Source of the DNA: an uncultured Alistipes sp.
GTDB lineage: Bacteria > Bacteroidota > Bacteroidia > Bacteroidales > Rikenellaceae
Length of the DNA: 32,958 nt
Reading direction: 5' to 3'
Assembly: GCA_900768015.1 (NCBI GenBank)
Contig: CAAGBI010000077.1
Coordinates: forward strand, 1 to 32,958
Made by a program: the position numbers and the translations under genes. The first letter of the stretch is position 1. Every line of letters begins with the position of its first letter. Under the pieces are notes generated by a model that made no database searches, was not told where the DNA came from, and saw only the letters and a list, made by a program, of their open reading frames with translations. Below, piece after piece: positions 30,655 through 32,958 of this stretch.

Positions 30655-32958
30655 ATTTCACTCGGTTAATGTATGAGTTATAACGCCACTTAGCATTCTC
30701 CTCCGCTGCCTCGAAGAGCTGCTCCGCCTCTGCGGGGAAGGCCTTCTTGAGCGATGTGTAGCGCACCTCCTTCATGAGGAAGTCGCGGAACTTGCTCCAG
30801 TCGGGCTCCTTAGAGTCCATAACGAAGGGGTTCTTACCCTCAGCCTCGAGCTGGGGGTTGTAGTGCCAGAGGTGCCAGTAACCACACTCCACAGCCTGCT
30901 TACCTACGGTCTGTGTGCGTGTCATACCGCCCTTGATACCGTGGTTGATACATGGTGCGTAGGCGATGATGAGTGATGGACCAGGATATGCCTCAGCCTC
31001 CTTGAGCACATTGAAGAGCTGCTGCTGTGAAGCACCGATAGATACCTGAGCAACATATACATAGCCGTAAGTCATGGCGATAGCACCGATGTCCTTCTTG
31101 CGGATGCGCTTACCTGCAGAGGCGAACTTTGCCACAGCACCGATAGGTGTAGACTTAGAAGACTGACCACCAGTGTTAGAGTAAACCTCAGTATCAACGA
31201 TAAGGATGTTCACATCCTCGCCCGATGCGAGAACATGGTCAACACCGCCGAAGCCGATGTCGTAGCCCCAACCGTCACCACCGAAGATCCACTGTGACTT
31301 CTTAACGAGCCAATCCTTGTACTCCACGATAGTCTTGCAAGCCTCGCACTGGCAAGCCTCGGCCATAGGCAAGAGGCGAGCGCTAATCTCGCGAGACTGT
31401 GCTGCGAGGTGACGAGCGTCAATCCACTCCTGCATTACGCCCTTGAGCTCCTCAGAGCAGCAGTTGCACTCAGCGATAGCCTTGCGCATAACATCTGCCA
31501 AAGCCTCACGAATCTTCTCAACACCCACGCGCATACCGAGACCGAACTCTGCGTTATCCTCGAAGAGTGAGTTAGCCCATGCGGGACCCTGACCCTGAGC
31601 GTTTGTGCAGTAGGGAGTTGAAGGCGCAGAACCAGAGTAGATTGAGGTACAGCCTGTTGCATTAGCCACCATCATGCGGTCGCCAAAGAGCTGTGTGATA
31701 GCCTTGATGTAAGGAGTCTCACCGCAACCAGCACAAGCACCCGAGAACTCGAACAAAGGCTGTGCGAACTGCAAGTTCTTAACAGACTTAGTCTTATCTA
31801 CATGCTCTGTGTAGCCGATATTCTTTGTTACATAATCCCAGTTCTTAGCCTCCTTAACCTGCTCTGCCAAAGGACGCATAACGAGAGCCTTCTCCTTTGC
31901 GGGACATACATCAACACAGTTGTTACAGCCTGTACAGTCCATAGGCGATACCTGGATGCGGAACTTGAGAGCCTTAGTCTCGCCCAAGCCCTGCTTCCAC
32001 TCGAGGCCCGATGCTGCAGCCTGCTCCTCAGTAGCGAGGAAGGGGCGGATAGCAGCGTGAGGACATACATATGCACACTGGTTACACTGGATACAGTTCT
32101 CAATCTTCCACTCGGGAACGCTTGTAGCGATACCACGCTTCTCGTATGCAGCGGTGCCGTTATCCCAAGTACCATCCTCACGGCCGTTGAATGCCGATAC
32201 GGGGAGCATATCACCCTTGAGCGCGTCGATAGGCTTACATACCTCGCGTACGAACGCGGGGATAGTCTCGTCAACTACAGCCTCAGCCTGCTTGCACTCG
32301 ATGTTTGCCCACTCTGCGGGAACCTCAACCTTAACCACTGCCTCGCAACCTGCGTCAACAGCGGCGTAGTTCATATTCACGATATCCTCGCCCTTCTTGC
32401 CGTAAGACTTGTAAATCGCCTTCTTCATCTCCTCGACAGCCTTCTCGATAGGAATGATGTCGGCAATCTTGAAGAATGCTGACTGCATGATGGTGTTGGT
32501 GCGTGAACCAAGGCCGAGCTCTGCAGCAATCTTTGTAGCGTTGATGATGTAGAAGTTAATCTCGTTCTTTGCGAGGTATGCCTTCATGTGGTCGGGCAAT
32601 GTAGCGCAAGTTGTCTCTGCGTCGTTAACAGAGTTCAAGAGGAACGAGCCACCACGCTTCAAGCCCTTCAAAACATCGTACTTCTCGACATATGATGGAA
32701 CATGGCAAGCCACGAAGTCGGGAGTAGTAACGAGGTAGGGCGAAGTGATGGGGTTGTCACCAAAGCGCAAGTGCGATGATGTGTAACCACCCGACTTCTT
32801 TGAGTCGTATGAGAAGTAAGCCTGACAATACTTGTCTGTCGAGCCACCGATAATCTTGATAGAGTTCTTGTTAGCACCTACAGTACCGTCAGAGCCAAGA
32901 CCGAAGAACAAAGCCTCGAAAGTACCCTCCTTAGCCATAGATACCTCCTCACCTACGG
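30653..32958 (-). CDS. nifJ: Pyruvate:ferredoxin (flavodoxin) oxidoreductase, C-terminal two thirds (cut by window edge)
   Basis: About 768 residues of a single-chain enzyme normally near 1180; the N-terminus lies beyond the window. The frame continues upstream of the ATG at 32938, so that codon is internal (...VGEEVSMAKEGTFEALFFGLGSDGTVGANKNS). Pyruvate is oxidatively decarboxylated to acetyl-CoA with electrons passed to ferredoxin. A two-cluster ferredoxin domain is visible (CIQCNQCAYVCP and CTGCNNCVDVCP), then the thiamine-pyrophosphate domain with CAGCGETPY and GDGWGYDIGFGGVDH...VYSNTGGQSSKSTP. The order gamma, delta, beta is that of the fused bacterial enzyme. It is oxygen-sensitive, which fits an anaerobe. 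The stop codon is shared with repeat H. Confidence 0.96.
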   Translation of the reverse strand, partial: VGEEVSMAKEGTFEALFFGLGSDGTVGANKNSIKIIGGSTDKYCQAYFSYDSKKSGGYTSSHLRFGDNPITSPYLVTTPDFVACHVPSYVEKYDVLKGLKRGGSFLLNSVNDAETTCATLPDHMKAYLAKNEINFYIINATKIAAELGLGSRTNTIMQSAFFKIADIIPIEKAVEEMKKAIYKSYGKKGEDIVNMNYAAVDAGCEAVVKVEVPAEWANIECKQAEAVVDETIPAFVREVCKPIDALKGDMLPVSAFNGREDGTWDNGTAAYEKRGIATSVPEWKIENCIQCNQCAYVCPHAAIRPFLATEEQAAASGLEWKQGLGETKALKFRIQVSPMDCTGCNNCVDVCPAKEKALVMRPLAEQVKEAKNWDYVTKNIGYTEHVDKTKSVKNLQFAQPLFEFSGACAGCGETPYIKAITQLFGDRMMVANATGCTSIYSGSAPSTPYCTNAQGQGPAWANSLFEDNAEFGLGMRVGVEKIREALADVMRKAIAECNCCSEELKGVMQEWIDARHLAAQSREISARLLPMAEACQCEACKTIVEYKDWLVKKSQWIFGGDGWGYDIGFGGVDHVLASGEDVNILIVDTEVYSNTGGQSSKSTPIGAVAKFASAGKRIRKKDIGAIAMTYGYVYVAQVSIGASQQQLFNVLKEAEAYPGPSLIIAYAPCINHGIKGGMTRTQTVGKQAVECGYWHLWHYNPQLEAEGKNPFVMDSKEPDWSKFRDFLMKEVRYTSLKKAFPAEAEQLFEAAEENAKWRYNSYINRVK

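Noticed and set aside
31802..32482. A 226-residue open frame on the plus strand
   Set aside because: It lies wholly antisense to the strongly recognised pyruvate:ferredoxin oxidoreductase, has no family resemblance and reflects that gene's codon bias.

Overview
The window is chromosomal DNA from an anaerobic gut-type member of the Bacteroidales, and an Alistipes/Rikenellaceae-like source is plausible. Evidence includes the Bacteroidota promoter signature TAnnTTTG upstream of most transcription units, a Na+-pumping NQR, pyruvate:ferredoxin oxidoreductase, a PPi-type phosphofructokinase, TonB-dependent receptors, and lipoproteins with acidic residues after the lipid-anchored cysteine. The genus is inference; no marker gene here settles it.

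Layout, left to right. (1) 1-5424, plus strand: the end of nqrA, then nqrB-F, a complete Na+-translocating NADH:quinone reductase operon apart from the truncated nqrA. NqrC carries an unusual periplasmic tail with 14 cysteines in 46 residues. (2) 5423-6057: a non-coding array of palindromic repeats between two convergent genes. (3) 6056-7941, minus strand: hpf, a Xer-type tyrosine recombinase and lspA. (4) 8069-8389: tRNA-Leu(CAG), its terminator, a cluster of perfect hairpins and a second copy of the tRNA end plus terminator. (5) 8452-15604, minus strand: a vitamin B12 uptake operon headed by a cobalamin riboswitch. It encodes a DUF4465 (BtuH-type) lipoprotein, an Ig/PKD-like surface lipoprotein, a BtuG beta-propeller lipoprotein and a BtuB-type TonB receptor. 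(6) 15724-21759, plus strand: prfC (release factor 3), a small His-rich exported protein, a TonB receptor with a CGNCG motif in its plug, and a MATE transporter that appears to be leaderless. (7) 22014-26255: a 1413-residue fusion of a GT3 glycogen synthase and a GT35 alpha-glucan phosphorylase. (8) 26327-28073: a short phospholipase-D-type protein (minus) divergent from greA (plus); the greA leader holds a strong terminator-like hairpin. (9) 28290-32958: PPi-dependent phosphofructokinase (minus), a secreted barrel-less SusC-like plug protein (plus), and the C-terminal two thirds of pyruvate:ferredoxin oxidoreductase (minus).

The strongest unexplained signal is a family of roughly 125-130 bp palindromic elements. 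Six full copies (A, D, E, F, G, H) and three truncated ones (B, C, E') are visible. Four full copies sit directly on the stop codons of nqrF, hpf, the phosphofructokinase gene and the pyruvate oxidoreductase gene, all in the same orientation relative to the gene. The central stems differ completely in sequence but keep their pairing. Conserved ends (AATTTC, a TGTGATA versus TCTGACA asymmetric pair) and a conserved stem tip (GTAC/GTAC or a variant) define the family. They look like mobile or spreading terminator cassettes; I do not recognise the family.

Functionally the window combines energy conservation (NQR, PFOR, PPi-PFK), glycogen turnover, outer-membrane nutrient capture (B12 and probably a metal) and housekeeping translation/transcription factors. 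No prophage, insertion sequence with a transposase, CRISPR array or defence locus was seen.
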